The notes beneath the pieces were generated by a model, which ran no database searches, was not told where the DNA came from, and worked only from the letters and a program-made list of their open reading frames with translations. 64,000 nt of DNA, taken from contig NC_054082.1 of the NCBI RefSeq assembly GCF_017562075.2, forward strand, positions 59,054,279 through 59,118,278. The letters are read 5' to 3'. The DNA comes from Anopheles merus (Eukaryota; Arthropoda; Insecta; Diptera; Culicidae). Made by a program: the position numbers and the translations under genes. Below, in pieces: positions 21,498-34,869 of this stretch (position 1 is its first letter; the number at the start of each line of letters is the position of its first letter).

Positions 21498-22394
21498 TAA
21501 GTAAAAATAAATTGTTGAATTTTTGTAGATTATATCATGTCGAGAATCATTTTCATGTGGCTCGCCAAGTAAATTTTATAAGAATGTGGCCGCAGATCGA
21601 AATAGTTTGTTCTATATATGAAAAGGTGCAGCAAAAGACATCCTTGTTTTACATTAGTAATACGGCTTTGCCGTTGTGAAGGGAACCAGTATAATCGTGT
21701 CTTTAGTATGTATTTAGTATTCATCTTCAGAATCTGTTTATTTTATTGAATCATAATCTATACAAATTCAGAGAATATATCTCCTTGCTTACTTTTTATT
21801 TGTACGACACATGTATACATTTTACAGCTCGATCTGTGGATCTTGTTGTGCATCCAATAAAACATCCAATAAAGATCTTTCCACAGTTGTTAAATCCTTT
21901 ATTAAGACCATGTTATGTATAACATACTAGAGTCCATTTTTATCATATCCTAGTTGTCTACCTTGTATTTGATCGATGTAAAGGATGCCAAATGTACCGG
22001 GTAAAACGGTTTTTTTAATCGCGTGTCAATTAATTTATTGATAAAAGAATTGATCAAAAATCTTAAACGAATTACAAAAAATCTTAGAGTTTTCATTTTG
22101 AGAAAAAAAAATAATATTTATAGAATGTTGAAATTGAATCGATAATCAGATCTTTCTTTGGAAAACATTGAACGAATCGTTTAGTAAACAAGATCTGGTT
22201 GTTCGACTCATCAAAGGGAAAATGAAGATGTTGAACGATAGCCTCATTAGAAATATAATATTTATTTATTATATATTTACATTAAAAAACTTTGTATATC
22301 CTGAAATTGTGTATAAAGATATGGAGAAGTTTGTTTCATATAATCTTTTTTGAAAGATTTTTATGAAAAGTGATAAGGTGGAGGAGAAGGGATA
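21498..22394. other. No gene recognised
   Basis: AT-rich sequence with only short ORFs. Nothing recognisable. Confidence 0.4.
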
Positions 22395-23249
22395 CAGGGA
22401 GTCCTCGAGATATACGGTACCGCTTATACGCGGACTCGGAGGTACGTGGTTTTCTAAATTTAGAGTCCTTTCCGTTTTAAGTTTGTAGGCTGAAATTTCA
22501 GTCGGTCCGCTGTTTGTATTGAATAGCAGTTTTCGAGCAGCTATGTAAGTAGGTATAATATACAGGTGGACTTTTCCCAAAGTGTATGAATTTAGAAGGC
22601 TGATTTTTATCGCTTCTGTTTCGAAATGAAGATTTTAAGAGTGTTTTGAGGATTCGTCAAGCCTCATGAAAGCTTGTTTGAACAAAAGTTTTCACTCGTC
22701 CTGTCAAAAAGTGATATTCAAATTTGGTTTTAAAAAACATACTAAGAGACCACCTGGACTACATACACTTTGAATCTGGAATCCATCACCAGATCTCTTT
22801 GATGCACTTTGGGATAATTGAAAACACTACCTTGTTTTGTCATTTGTCGAGCAGGCACTCGAATCTAATTCTAGCTTTGAGGCTAGAATAATCTAGACTG
22901 AAAATTGCAGGCTAGTTTTGTGTGGTTTTGTATGGAGTGTTTACATGATTTCAGCCTCCAACTGTCAAACTCCATAAAAAAAACTGACTAGAATCGTGAA
23001 GGGCCCCTTTGACAGTTCTTTGAGCAAACTATATTGAGCTGACACATCAATTTTCCAATGCCAAAGAATTTCCTTATTGGTCGAATGTTAAAACGCATTT
23101 TAAAGGATTTTAAACTGTAAAATTCATTTAGAATCATATCAAATAATTATTTAAGAGTTTAAACTTATAAAATTACATGAAACCTAGTGATTTTTGGGCT
23201 ATAAATTACGAGATTCGACTTACGCGGAAATTCCAGGTACGCGGTACTG
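22395..23249. mobile_element. Probable pogo-type MITE flanked by TA
   Basis: It begins CAGGGAGTCCTCGAGATA and ends GGTACGCGGTACTG, with TA on both sides. The two ends share CAG/CTG termini and a CGACTTACGCGG-like sequence close to the ends in inverted orientation. Similarity between the ends is imperfect. The interior is non-coding and includes, at about 22850-23010, a repeat also seen around 43150-43480. A pogo/Tigger transposase relic lies 5 kb away, but a link between them is only a guess. Confidence 0.5.
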
Positions 23250-23438
23250 TATTGATTTGAATTACGGCCACTTAAGATATTTTTGGAATGTAATATTTTC
23301 TTACTAATTAAATTTCTGCCGGTCAAACATCTGAACAACTCACTTTACTAAAGCCAACCTTCTACATTTGAGAAAAAATATTAAAATTTCCTGTAATTTT
23401 ACTTGAAACATTGCAAAAATTCATGAAAATACAACAAT

Positions 23439-23735
23439 ACGGTAACGGTACCAGTTTTCGGCAGTGTATATATTTTTAGAAGGATAACTGAAAAGTGAAA
23501 TTCTTCACAAATGTAATAAAAAATGTGTGAAACACAATATCAAAATGAAAGTATTCTCACTTGTTGTTCATATACAAAGTCTCACATCATTTGATTGTTT
23601 TTTTTTTCCAAAATATCAAATAAATTGTGCAGAACAAAACATTTTTCGGCAGATTTGCTGTCAGTCGATAGTTAGGCAGGTTTTGAGATTAAGCGAACCA
23701 GAACAGTAAATGAAAGTGTGGTTTATGTTAAAGAT
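23439..23735 (+). repeat. Dispersed repeat, copy B
   Basis: It shares GGTAACGGTACCAGTTTTCG at the start and GAAAGTGTGGTTTATGTTAAAGA at the end with copy A (9744-10027), with moderate divergence in between. No coding potential. Confidence 0.8.
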
Positions 23736-24067
23736 TTTAAGCTTGTTTTATTTATTCTAACTTGTTTGAAGTATCACGATAAACAATTTATTTTACACTT
23801 TTAGTGCCGAAAATACGTATACAGTAAATGTACATTTTTAAATGATTCATAGCACACCTTGGATTTGGCTGAATATTCCTTTAAAACTTGATCAAAACAC
23901 TACAATTCGTTAGTCGACATTTAATACGATTTTTCTTCTGTTAAATACGATAAATACACGATAAATAATGCAATGACTTAAGAAAAAATAAATTATTTGT
24001 GAGCCAGTCGGTGCCGTACGATGTAACCAAAGCCTATATAATACAGAGAGTACAGAGGAATTATACT

Positions 24068-24238
24068 TATATACTGTTGCTATCCATGAATGGTTACACA
24101 AGTGCTTTAGCACTTTCTGTTAGAAGTTGTAGCACTGATGTTTTCTATGTTCTACATTTATGATATGTTCTACTTAAACGTCACGCATCCATGGTTGTTA
24201 ACGTAGACATGATCTCACTTCAAATTTTCTTTGGATAC
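24068..24238 (-). repeat. Dispersed repeat, right member of inverted pair (empty site)
   Basis: Reverse complement of 20305-20475 and of a few bases right of 21497. It has a single TA at 24068-24069 where the other copy carries the foldback element, so it is an empty-site counterpart. Confidence 0.85.
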
Positions 24239-24239
24239 G

Positions 24240-26790
24240 AGTCGAGTCGTTCAGAACATTTGGTCAAAAAGCGCCCAAATGACAATCCAGCCTACTCTCA
24301 CTATGGCGAGCTCAATGACAGCTGCTTCAACCCATACTGAGAGGCTATCATCGTTTCCTCCTGCGTACTGAGCAAGCTTGTTTTTTCCCCTCGCTGAGGC
24401 GAGATGATTTTGTTTGTATGGTGAGCAAATCTATCGCCGATGATTGCTCTAATGAGATGATCAAGCAACAGCCGCTCACATGATGAAATCATGATGAGGT
24501 CGAATTTTGGAGTGAGTAAAAACATTTCCTCCTCATCGAGCCGCCATTGTGTTGTGGTTTTAGGAGAACATTGGATCATCAACGAATTGTTTACATTTGT
24601 AAAACGTGCATTCAGTGTCCGCAGGCTACATTTATCGATTCTTTTGTTGAAATAGCATATCAAATATCCCGAATCCGTTAAATTATAGTGAAATACTGCA
24701 CATGACACACGATGCGTTGAAGGAAACGTAAAACCATGTGTGGGAAGATGATGAATAACTGCCCGGGTCAATCATTCAAGTACTGCCGCTAGGTAAGTGT
24801 GAAATATCAAACGAAGTGTTGTTGACTACAATTGAATAACTTTTATAACACAGAGGACAATAAATGTTCCATTATCGGCAGGTTGAAGTGATAAACAACA
24901 AATGAAGCAGCGCTAGAAGATGAAGATGATGATACCCAGTTATGCTAAGGCCAATATCCGCTTGAAGACTCCCATAGTGAAAAGGAAGTGCATACGGATC
25001 TTGAATACGTAGATAGACTGCGAATCGAATCGAAGTCGAGCCAAATGCTCACATCATGGTAGCAGATATGAACTGTAATTTAGCAATGTTCGACCTCGCG
25101 TGTCCATTGATGATAGAACTTAACTATATTGAAGAAAACAATTCAGGATTACATGTTGGACCATCATCGCTGTTTCTGAGGCGCAAATATGTATCAAACG
25201 TGAGTATCTCTTATTACACAGTATTACTCAATGATATAGTATTAGGAAACTATAAATACATATTGGTTGGTGTATGTGCACTTGTTATTTATTTGTAGGT
25301 CTTGGATGTATGAATACGTGCATCGTGCTATCAGGTCAATGCTCCGCAGCAAGGACTGACTATTCGGCTACGTGATACGGAATAAGCCTCGAAATCTGTG
25401 CTGTTCGGCATGTCCGGCTGCGTATTTGACGTTACACCAAATAGAAGACTCGAGATTAGAACTGGGGACATTACAACGGACGAAGATTTTAGTAAACAAT
25501 CAGTTGAATGCTACTGGCCGATGTTAATTCATCTAACACATATGACCCTCCTGATACTATTACAAAATTATAAGAAATATGCTATAAGGCTTATATTAAT
25601 AAAGCATCTGTTATTACATAATATTAAATAACTGTTCTTAATTTTATTTAAAAGTTTAGCACATTCTTTTATCTCTTCGTTCACGGTACTTTGTACTTTC
25701 AAAATGCACGTATAATTGTGGAAAACTCCTATAAATCACAGGAAGGAAACTAACATTAAGTGCCTGTTCGCGTTGAAAAATCTACGCAAATAATAATAAA
25801 AAAATCTATTTTTAGTTCAGTTTGTTTGGTGGAAGGAGATAGTACACTCGTTTTCCACTGCACTGCAAGCCACATTAAATTTGGAGAATTTGTATGTGCT
25901 GCATTCGAAAAGTTCCTCTTATTATAATACATTGGTCCTTTCTTCTGCAGCTTACAAATAAAAAAAAAAACAATGTTGTTTCCATAATCTAAAAACTAAA
26001 AAAACCACGACTTGCACCTCGTTCGTTCTTTATCATCCATTGATGTTTCTCAAACTCCATGCAATCATCCAAGGTAACACGATATCATCGTCAATAATTT
26101 CACTGGTGCGTTGATCTATTTGTTCTATACGTTTGGATGTGTCTACTAGTGCCTTTTAAACGACCTAAATTTCGAAGCCTTCAATGGTTTACAAGTTTAA
26201 TTGAGCTGTTCTGACTTGATGTACTGCGGATCAAATCCAACCACGGCAGTACAACAAGTCAACAGATGAACTGAATAGAAAGGAAGAGTCAGAGTGTACT
26301 AGGGATGTAAAGGTGGAAAAAAGTGAAAGAGGGGAATACCTTTTTTTTCGCCATGACAACCATGACGATGATTGCACTGATTTTCCCCTCACTTTTTTCT
26401 CACAGCTTGCTGCTCATAGTGAGATCGTTTTCGTCTGAAAAGCGAAACGGTAAGCGACTTGCATCATATGTCAACTCGATTTTCCGTGCTGAAATTGTCA
26501 TCCGGGTCGTGGAAAATATTGACATCGAAATCAAAGGTGTCGATTTCAATGGCAAATGTTCTTTATTCTATTGCATTATATTCTATTCTATTTATTCTAA
26601 ACCCTGTATAAGTCACATCCAAGGTGTATTAAAAATATCAGGTGGTGGAAAAGGGTCTTTGTGGGGACTTCACATCATTTCAAAACCGTTAACCAATGGT
26701 TTTCGCACACAAAGCATAGCAAATAGAACAGATTTCTTTGTTGCCACGTGCATTTTTGTATATCTATTGATTTATTGAACATATGAAATA
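24240..26790. other. No gene recognised; mixed spacer with one SINE-like scrap
   Basis: A 156-codon ORF on the - strand (24301-24771) and an 80-codon ORF on the + strand (25056-25298, followed by a GTGAGT at about 25201) show no family similarity I recognise. I treat them as chance. Bases about 25340-25400 (AAGGACTGACTATTCGGC and following) resemble the 3' half of the tRNA-related SINEs found further right. A TTATT-rich stretch precedes the next retrotransposon relic. Confidence 0.4.
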
Positions 26791-26794
26791 TATA

Positions 26795-27640
26795 TTTTTT
26801 ATTTATTTATTATTTATTTTATATTGTCAGCCGCCTAGGGTTTCACAATAATATGTCTTACAAACTAAGGAAGAAGGAAGTGTTAAGGATGGGAGATTGA
26901 TGATAGAGACAAGGACTCAGAAAGACGAGAGCGAAAACTGGACAAGGCGACGTAGTAGTCGAACAAATCATGAGCTTCATTAAATGCTGCGCAAGCTCTC
27001 AAAAATGGATCTCTCTGACCAAAAACAGAACGGCGGAAGGGGATAAAAATGGGAGGTCTGTCGCGGAGACGACGAGAAGGGACGTAAATAGGAATGGAGC
27101 TGAGGAGCGAAGGAGCATCGATATTGGAGGTCAGGAGGCTGGCAATGAAGTAAGACTGCACGTGTGAATGCCGAGATTTGATTTCCATCAAGCCCAACAT
27201 ACGACAGCGGAGAGAATAAGAGGGCACAGGTGCATTATGTCCGTGCAGAAATCTACGAATAACCATACGCGTAAACTTCCTCTGCACTCTCGCTAGTCTC
27301 TGCATAGCGACACCTCCAGCCGGGGTTCACACAACACTGGCGTAATCCAGTATAGATCGAACCCAGCAACAGTAAAGGGCCTTCAGGCATAGCGGATCTC
27401 TCAACTCAGAGGCAAGACGAATTATTAGTCCAACGCTTTGTTCGCTTTAGCAACGACATGATTGATCTGATCCTTGATTGTGAGGGAGTCATCGAGCCAA
27501 ACACCAAGGTCCTTAATAGAAGACTCTCTAAAGATCTGAGTTTGACCAAAAAAGTAATTTCATGAAATTTTTCTGTTAGGACGACCAAAAGAGACAACAC
27601 AGCATTTAGGGGGGGCAAAGCACTAACCCATTAGACGAGC
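26795..27640 (-). pseudogene. Non-LTR retrotransposon C-terminus, 5'-truncated relic
   Basis: Read on the - strand, about 27420-27300 gives LRDPLCLKALYCCWVRSILDY and then an in-frame TGA where the related element at 17668-18864 has the SSVVWCP tryptophan. It continues with RVQRKFTRMVIRRF and a C-terminal segment ending at 26883. A short 3'UTR ends in an A/T-rich AAATAAATAA-type tail near 26800. Similarity to the RT C-terminal domain of the first element is clear but distant, so it is a different CR1/Jockey-like family. Confidence 0.75.
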
Positions 27641-30600
27641 ACCAAGATGAAAAATTATTTAAAAAACTCTGAAGCGATTGACAATCAACAATAGAGGACA
27701 CAGGAAGAAAGGATATTAACAAAAGATTTGGTGACTTGTTGTTATTTAGTCACAAAATTTCAAAATTATTTGATCTAATCTCACTTAAATTGTCCATGTG
27801 TCTCGTAGATAGTGAGGAATTAATGTTAAAATAGGAAAAATAAATGATTTCTTAGATTTCATCCTAAAACATGTCGAAAACACAATGAATTGTACATTAA
27901 ATTCTCAAAATAACACGAAATAATACACTTCAATCTATGTTTTAATGTTAAATAAGAACTCGTAAAGCTCAAAATACATTGTTGAAGTGTATTTAATCGG
28001 AAAAATGTTGAAGATAAATTATGTTGACAAATTAAAAAATTTAAACATTTTTTTAATTCTGTAGGCCTAGCTTCAAGTGACGAATTGTCAAAATGCTCTA
28101 TATTCCACCACCTGATCTCATAAAACTAATAATTAAAGTGCTTTTGAACCAATCTTAAGAAAGCAAGAGTGTTAAACGGTTATAAACAGTTTTTATACCT
28201 ATTCACATTAATAAAAACATTTTCTGATTCGTACTCGCGTTACCGAAAATAGCAAGAATGTTAGCATTTTCACGAAAAGTAAAAAAGGCGTTGAAATGGC
28301 AAATAGCGTAATATATTACAATAATTTATCAACAAAATAACATAACTTTCATGAAAAATAATGTGTTTTTGAAACTGCTGCCCTAGCCTGCCGAAAACTG
28401 GTTACCCTATTTTGATTCATATTCCGGATAGTTTCGCTCATGTTTCAAATTAAGGACGTTTTGATTCGAATTCCGGAAAGCCCCAAAATCTATTCTGTTC
28501 AAATTCATACTCACGCTACACTCTTTTTAATTTTTAACTTATTTCATTTTCTAAACACCCAACTCTGAGTGTAGGAGTCTCCTAGACCGACAGAACGACG
28601 GTCTTAAAACAATGGGCTCTGGATGCTGCTTTTCTCTTGTGCTCGTACAAGCATAGAACCTAAGAACTTCTATACGAATTGACGATCTGTACCGTACGGC
28701 CATCTAGGCATTTGTCACATATCTTCACGTATAGTGGTTTTCTTGTCATTGTCACTGTTTAAATTCATATTTTTATGATATATGTAACAATTTACTTCGG
28801 TTGTCCGGAAGTAAAAACATTATGCAAAATTTTGCTTCGATTTCCGGACATAGTTAAATATGAGTTTGGATGAAATTCACAGAACAATTTGATAAAATAC
28901 TGCTATTTTCACGTTTATAGCCACTTCCGCAATATATTCGGATGTATTTCTATGCACTTGGGTAAGATTGATAGGAATTATCTAGGAAAGGAAACTGTTA
29001 AGAATGTATGTGGTGACGAACAGACCGCCAAAAAATATTTATTTACTGTGTCATCAGGGCCTACTAGGCGTCAGAAACATTTTTAATCGATTGTAGTACA
29101 TCATGGCAATCATATAAAAAAAAAAAATATGTGGCATAACAAGAGTCAAAATACAAAAAAACTTAAATAAAAACACCACGAATGTCCCGAATTTGAAGCT
29201 GCCCGTAATTTGAAGCATAACAGTATCTGGCGGCCTTTTGTGTCCTCATTACCCATCCAACCAGAACCTAAGAAAGATGTGCATATTACAACTGATACAC
29301 AACATACAAGTTATCCCTGAGATATGCTATCAATGTGTACTGAAAAGAAGCCGTGTATCACAAATTTCCACGTATTTAAGTCAAATTTTGATGTTTTCAG
29401 CCTATACAAAACTAATTTTGGTGTAATTTTGTTTGAAGTGGTAGATTTTAGCTACTAAATGAATTATTTTATATGATGTGATAATATATGATTCCGTCTC
29501 AAGAATATAGTTTCGTAACTTTTTAATATATTTTGAAACTGCATCTTCTTCTTGAGACTCAACCAAAAAATTTTTTTTTACATTTCATTAGGGACGAGTC
29601 AAACCAGCACAATTAGTTCAAGGAACTATTAAATATTTGTTTGGAACTCCAGTTTATTTGTTTGGAACTCCAGTTTATTTGTTTGGAGTGTTATGTGGAT
29701 TTATACTCCTTGCAATGATTTTTCCAGTACCACTCTTAGTGATTAATGCAATTTAATCAGAAAAAAAGAAAAGAAAAAGATCAGATTTTAAAAGATTTCC
29801 ACATGAAATTAAGCTTTGATTCTTTGGGCATTCTAACATCTGAAGATTAGCAAAACTGAATAAAAAAAAACATCTCAAGATTGAAAAAAGTGTGTCAACG
29901 TTTTTTTCGGCACAAACCTAAATGTAATATACAGTTTCATGTGATTTGGATCAAGGTTTTGTACAAAAACTGGATCAAGGTTTTGTACACCCGGACAGTA
30001 ACATGTTACTTTTTTTTCAAAATCTACTTCACAGTATAATTTTATTAGTTCAATGAGAAAAATCAATCAAAAATAATATTTTTTGTTTCTGATGCAATAC
30101 AATTTTTCTGATTCACGATACCTTTCTGATAGACCTACTGGTCTTCAATTTTCTCTGTAGATTTTAACTTTGCCTGCTTTTTGTACTTTCCACAAAGACA
30201 CGGTTTCTTCATGGAGACGGATCGACTACCAAACATGGCCAAATTCCTTTTTCCAAATAGTTTTGGTAACGTTGGATGATTTTAGTTTGATTGGTTGCCT
30301 TGAAATACCATACATAAGCCTCAGTTAAATTGCATACACTTTCATCATCTTTCCTTCTTCACATACCTGTTGAACTTTTGCTGGCTTGCACTTCAAGAAC
30401 TCGTCAAGTTATTTTCTTTTCGTAGCATTTTTATTGTTATTTGTTGAACTAAAAAACCTGTTCCAGTACAACGAAGGAACCAGTAGTATGCCGAATGAAT
30501 TCATGTTTAAACTTGAGGATTGTGGAACGGGATGCAGTGAATATGTTTGTCTTGTTTTCATAGTGTTTTACCTCTCTTGCGCAGAATGAGAGTTTTTTTT

Positions 30601-33600
30601 TGCGATATCCTTTAGCAAAGACAAACGCAAAATTATTCATGCTACAAGCTTATACCAAACGATGAACGCACACAATGTATGCAATACGAAAAAGTCTTCC
30701 ATATAAAGACGACGAAGACAATTGTTAAAACGGTGATGAATTCTGAGACGAGATCTGTGGAGAGGATCGTGTGGTTTGGATGCTCATAAATAATTTATTT
30801 CAGTCTTCCTTTTTTACTAGATCACATTCAGAATCGTATAATTTTTCGTCGGTTTTCTTTCCATATCATTTTGAGCGGACATACAAGGTAAGCAGGTTAG
30901 CTCGATTTTGTATTACGAATGTGCTTGTCGATTTTCCTTTTCATTAATGAGACGTTTGCGATATTATTACTCCGAGCATAGCGTAGTGTCACATCGCGTA
31001 ATGTAAACAATATCAATTCAACGATTGTTGAATTTAGTTCAACCAAATATTCAAAGAAATTAAGTTAAAATAAGTCATTTTGAATTACTTTAAAATTATT
31101 TAAAAAAAAACAAACTTTCCTTTGGGTGCAAAAATAATCTGTGTGGTTGAAATAAATAAAAAACAGTTTTTAATGAATAATTACAGTTTTCTGAAATAAT
31201 AATGTTATGATTGTATAAAATTAAACCATAGCCATTGTGAAAAATATAACTATCTAACAAGATCTAATAAAGTTTCTAGGAAACATGTTTGAATCGCCTA
31301 ATATCTTAAATAAGTCAGAAAATTGTTTTTTGAACTGTGTCAACGTGATACTTTGCTCAATAACATTGTACAATCTTGAAAAGCAATTTACACATACATG
31401 CGACCAATCGGGAGGTAATTGAAGTCTTTCGAATTCAATTAATGAGGAATGACGATGGAAGTAAAGTGAAACAACATGGCCCTGAGCCACGAGAATGCAC
31501 TATTGAGAAACTAGAGTCGTCGACCAATGTGTTCATGTCGATGAAAAGCAAAAACACTTGAACAGTCTTCCAAAGTGTTCGTTGTGCTGTTGTTGTCTAA
31601 AATTAATTTCGTTCCTCACTACAATCAACCAATGCCTTAGAGTGTGGTTTCACGACCTCGTAGATGATTGTTGGATAATAACAAACCATGCGAGCTTAAA
31701 TTAAACTGCAGTTCATCATCGTCATCATTATAAAACGTGTCTTGCTAAAACAAGTGTGTAGTGTAAAAACAAAAGTGCCTCTGGTCTATCGAACACCAAT
31801 TAAATTCATTAAGCGTTAGCAAGCTCAGACTCCATACGTACACAATAAATATCAATAGCTCATCGAAATATCAGTAGCTCAACATGGTCATCGTGTAGTA
31901 TAAAATAAAATTCGTAAACACCTCAAAGATTGCATTTTGTGCAAGTAACATTGATTCGCATTAAATTTAATATTAAGGTTGTTGTTGCAGTGTTTATGAA
32001 AGAACATTGATTATCATTAGGAGATTTTATGAAAAATGAACTTGTAAGAGATATCTTTTATAATTGTAGGTTATGCTGTATAGTTAGCTATAAGACTTTT
32101 TAACTTTTCATAAGTATTAGTAATAAAGTAGAGTTAGAGCTGAAATAGTTTCATATGCCAAAAACGTAAACATAAAGACATTGAACGCATTCGAGGGTTT
32201 AATACTGATATCTAAAGTAAGTATAACTTTTTTGGAAAAAAAAATGTTTTTGAATTTGAAACTATTTCCAAAACACTGTTGATGCATCTGTAAAAAATAA
32301 ATCAACGATAAAATTGATCAATAACCTTCAATAAACAAGGGATATGAACTTATCTTTGATTACTCTAATACTAATCGTTTTAAACATACAAAATTTCATT
32401 TCATATATTACAGCGTTCATCAATTCTATAGAATATCATAACGAACATTTCATTTTATATTAAGTTACATAATTCCGTTATTTTATATTCTCATAAATAG
32501 AGCAGAGCTCAAATTTTAAATATATTAATTTATTTCAAAAATATAGATATAATATAAATTATACCACAAGTGCAGTACGAATATTGTCCCAATAGTGTTT
32601 CAAAAAGTGTTTTTTGATTGTCCAAGATGGACAATCTATGTTTCTATTACAAAATATCAAACAATCAAATGTAACAAATATGATTTGCTGTGATTAAAAT
32701 GATATTTATCTAATAAATACATTATTTATCATTAATAATAAAATCTGAAAGTCCTTTTCGCAATCTAGCCTTTTTAAATTCTTGACGTGGTTTATTTGGT
32801 GAAAATCAATTTTGGATTTATTGTGATTATTGTTATTATTGTTTATTGTTATGACATTGTAATTTTAATGCCAGCATTGCATCAATTGTAAAATTGAATC
32901 AAATAAGTTAAAAGTGAAATTTGTTGTAGTTTTCATTAAAACAATTTTTTGCAAAAAACAGCTGTTAAAGGAAAAAAATCTGTGATTTTAAAATAAATGA
33001 ATTAAAGTTACTCATACTAGCGTTAGAATACGCTGTATATTTTCAGGAAAAGTTTGAATTGTAGTGCCATCTAGAAACAACGGCTCACAACATCATGAAA
33101 CAGTGTTGCCTCCTATCGTAAAACACACGCACTACTACGAATGGAAATTCTATTGAAAAGGGATGAAATGATGTACGCTTGATTTTTAGAAAGAGGCAGA
33201 AGATTTGAAATTTATGTCATCCGACGCCATGTGCATGTTCATCTGGAACGCATGCGCTGTGTCATTTCTAGTTTCGTTCCGGTTTTATATTGGTAAGAGA
33301 GGTAAATTATGACCTACAGGATCACATTCCTGCACTTAATTATCGCAACTCAATTTCGACCGTTAATTTGATGAAGCATGGTCTACAGAAATCGTTGTCA
33401 GAACAATATTATCTTTTTTGTTTTCCAGAATATGAAAATAATGACTGAATGAACGCGATACAATTTCCCAGTACGGTTTTATAAGGCTTATTCTATTCAT
33501 TTACTCAATTAGTGTCGAATCGAGAAATTTGACTCGATTGTTCTTTGAAATATGCTTGTTGTTTTGTAAGTCTCGAAGGGAAAATCAATCGAGACGAACA

Positions 33601-34500
33601 GCCAAAATCGCAGATGATTTGAATTTTGTCCGAGATGATTTGAATATACTCACATTAAATTTGAACGATAGCCAAAAACAAAGAAAATAAAAAAAGCGTG
33701 ACGTCACCACTGAAACTAACAAAAGTTGCATCAATTAAAACCGTTACTAAGAATGAAATTTCACATTCATTCTCAATCGATAATTTAAATTTAAAGTAAT
33801 AAATTCAATTTAACGAAGCCATGACCATGACATTTCGATTACTCACTTGTATTAAAATCTCCAGAATCTATAAGAAAGGACATCAAATAGTGTAACAAAA
33901 TGCGGGATAATTTTCTGTTGTAATCGATTCATTTATTTTCTGACAAATCTGACAAATTGCTTTCGGTATGTTTCTAAAAGTATGACTCTCTTTGTCATCT
34001 TTAAAAACTTTTCTTTTGCTTTAGGTAGTTTTTATGTTTCCACTCCGATCTGGCGAGAGAAAATATTTTTTCTCTTTTTGTCTTCTTCTCCTCGTGTACA
34101 GTTTGAGCTTCTTGCAGTTGTACTTCTAATAGTTATCGAACAGCGTGTGCATTGCATCGAACTGCTCAAATTTAGTTACTTAAACTATTGGCAAAATAAT
34201 GCCTCTTTGCTCTTTCGAATTTTTGCTCTATTCATGACAGTGTGATTTTGCTTATCGCGATTTTACGTCAAGACTCAATAAAGCAATGATAAATTATTTA
34301 TTTAGTGGTCACATGTACTCTACTTTGGGACTTGTAGTTTACTTAATTCACTTAATTACTCGTATTGGAAAAGCACAAACTAAACCTTTCATTATAATAT
34401 TTTTCACTGGTTGTTAGACGGGTGTTGTTTTCCACATTTTAATTTATAGTTTAGTTTTTAATTCTGCCATTTGTTGAATTCTTCCACTGTTCTATTCTTC
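27640..34500. other. AT-rich region without recognised genes
   Basis: No ORF here has convincing similarity. Small repeats are present: a 21-bp unit TTGGAACTCCAGTTTATTTGT twice at 29641-29682, and GGATCAAGGTTTTGTACA twice at about 29947-29988. About 28390-28418 carries the terminal phrase of the dispersed repeat at 9744 in inverted orientation. A 78-codon ORF at 31254-31490 (- strand) has no recognisable domain. This would be the space downstream of Ubx, and may hold regulatory DNA that cannot be recognised by eye. Confidence 0.45.
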
Positions 34501-34587
34501 TAAATTTGTTTGCTGTTGCGCGTTGTTTTATTTGCTAATCCATATTAATTATTCTTATTTAAATACAAGAATCTCCTTACGAATTAG

Positions 34588-34597
34588 TTACGTATAC
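34588..34597 (-). promoter_or_regulatory. Candidate miR-iab-4/iab-8 target site 1
   Basis: The - strand reads GTATACGTAA. It contains GTATACG, complementary to the miR-iab-4-5p seed, and ATACGTAA, complementary to the first eight bases of miR-iab-8-5p as known from Drosophila. The site lies about 2.5 kb after the Ubx stop and 56 bases before an AATAAA. Confidence 0.5.
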
Positions 34598-34861
34598 ATT
34601 CAATGTTTTGTTTGCAGGCTTTTTTTGAGAAGAAATTGTGCAAACAAACCCTTTCAAAAGTTTTTTTTGCGCTAGGTTAAACTAGCATTTAAATTCTTTC
34701 CTCGAAGGAATTCAACACTCTCAGCAACCACGTGTATCGTTTTTATTCGCTTGTTCAACTCATTTATTCTCTTGGGCGAAATTAACATCACTAACCGAAA
34801 CTAGGTTTGCTTGTTTCATTAATTATAAGTTTCTTTTCGAAAGTGTTCATTAAATCTACAG

Positions 34862-34869
34862 TTACGTAT
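34862..34869 (-). promoter_or_regulatory. Candidate miR-iab-8 target site 2
   Basis: The - strand reads ATACGTAA, an eight-base match to the miR-iab-8-5p seed region, 265 bases from site 1. Function depends on the 3'UTR reaching this far. Confidence 0.45.

Noticed and set aside
24301..24771. 156-codon - strand ORF
   Set aside because: No recognisable family or motif, mixed composition, flanked by repeats. Probably chance, but transcript data could change this.
31254..31490. 78-codon - strand ORF with Cys/His residues
   Set aside because: No complete zinc-binding pattern and no known family; AT-rich surroundings.
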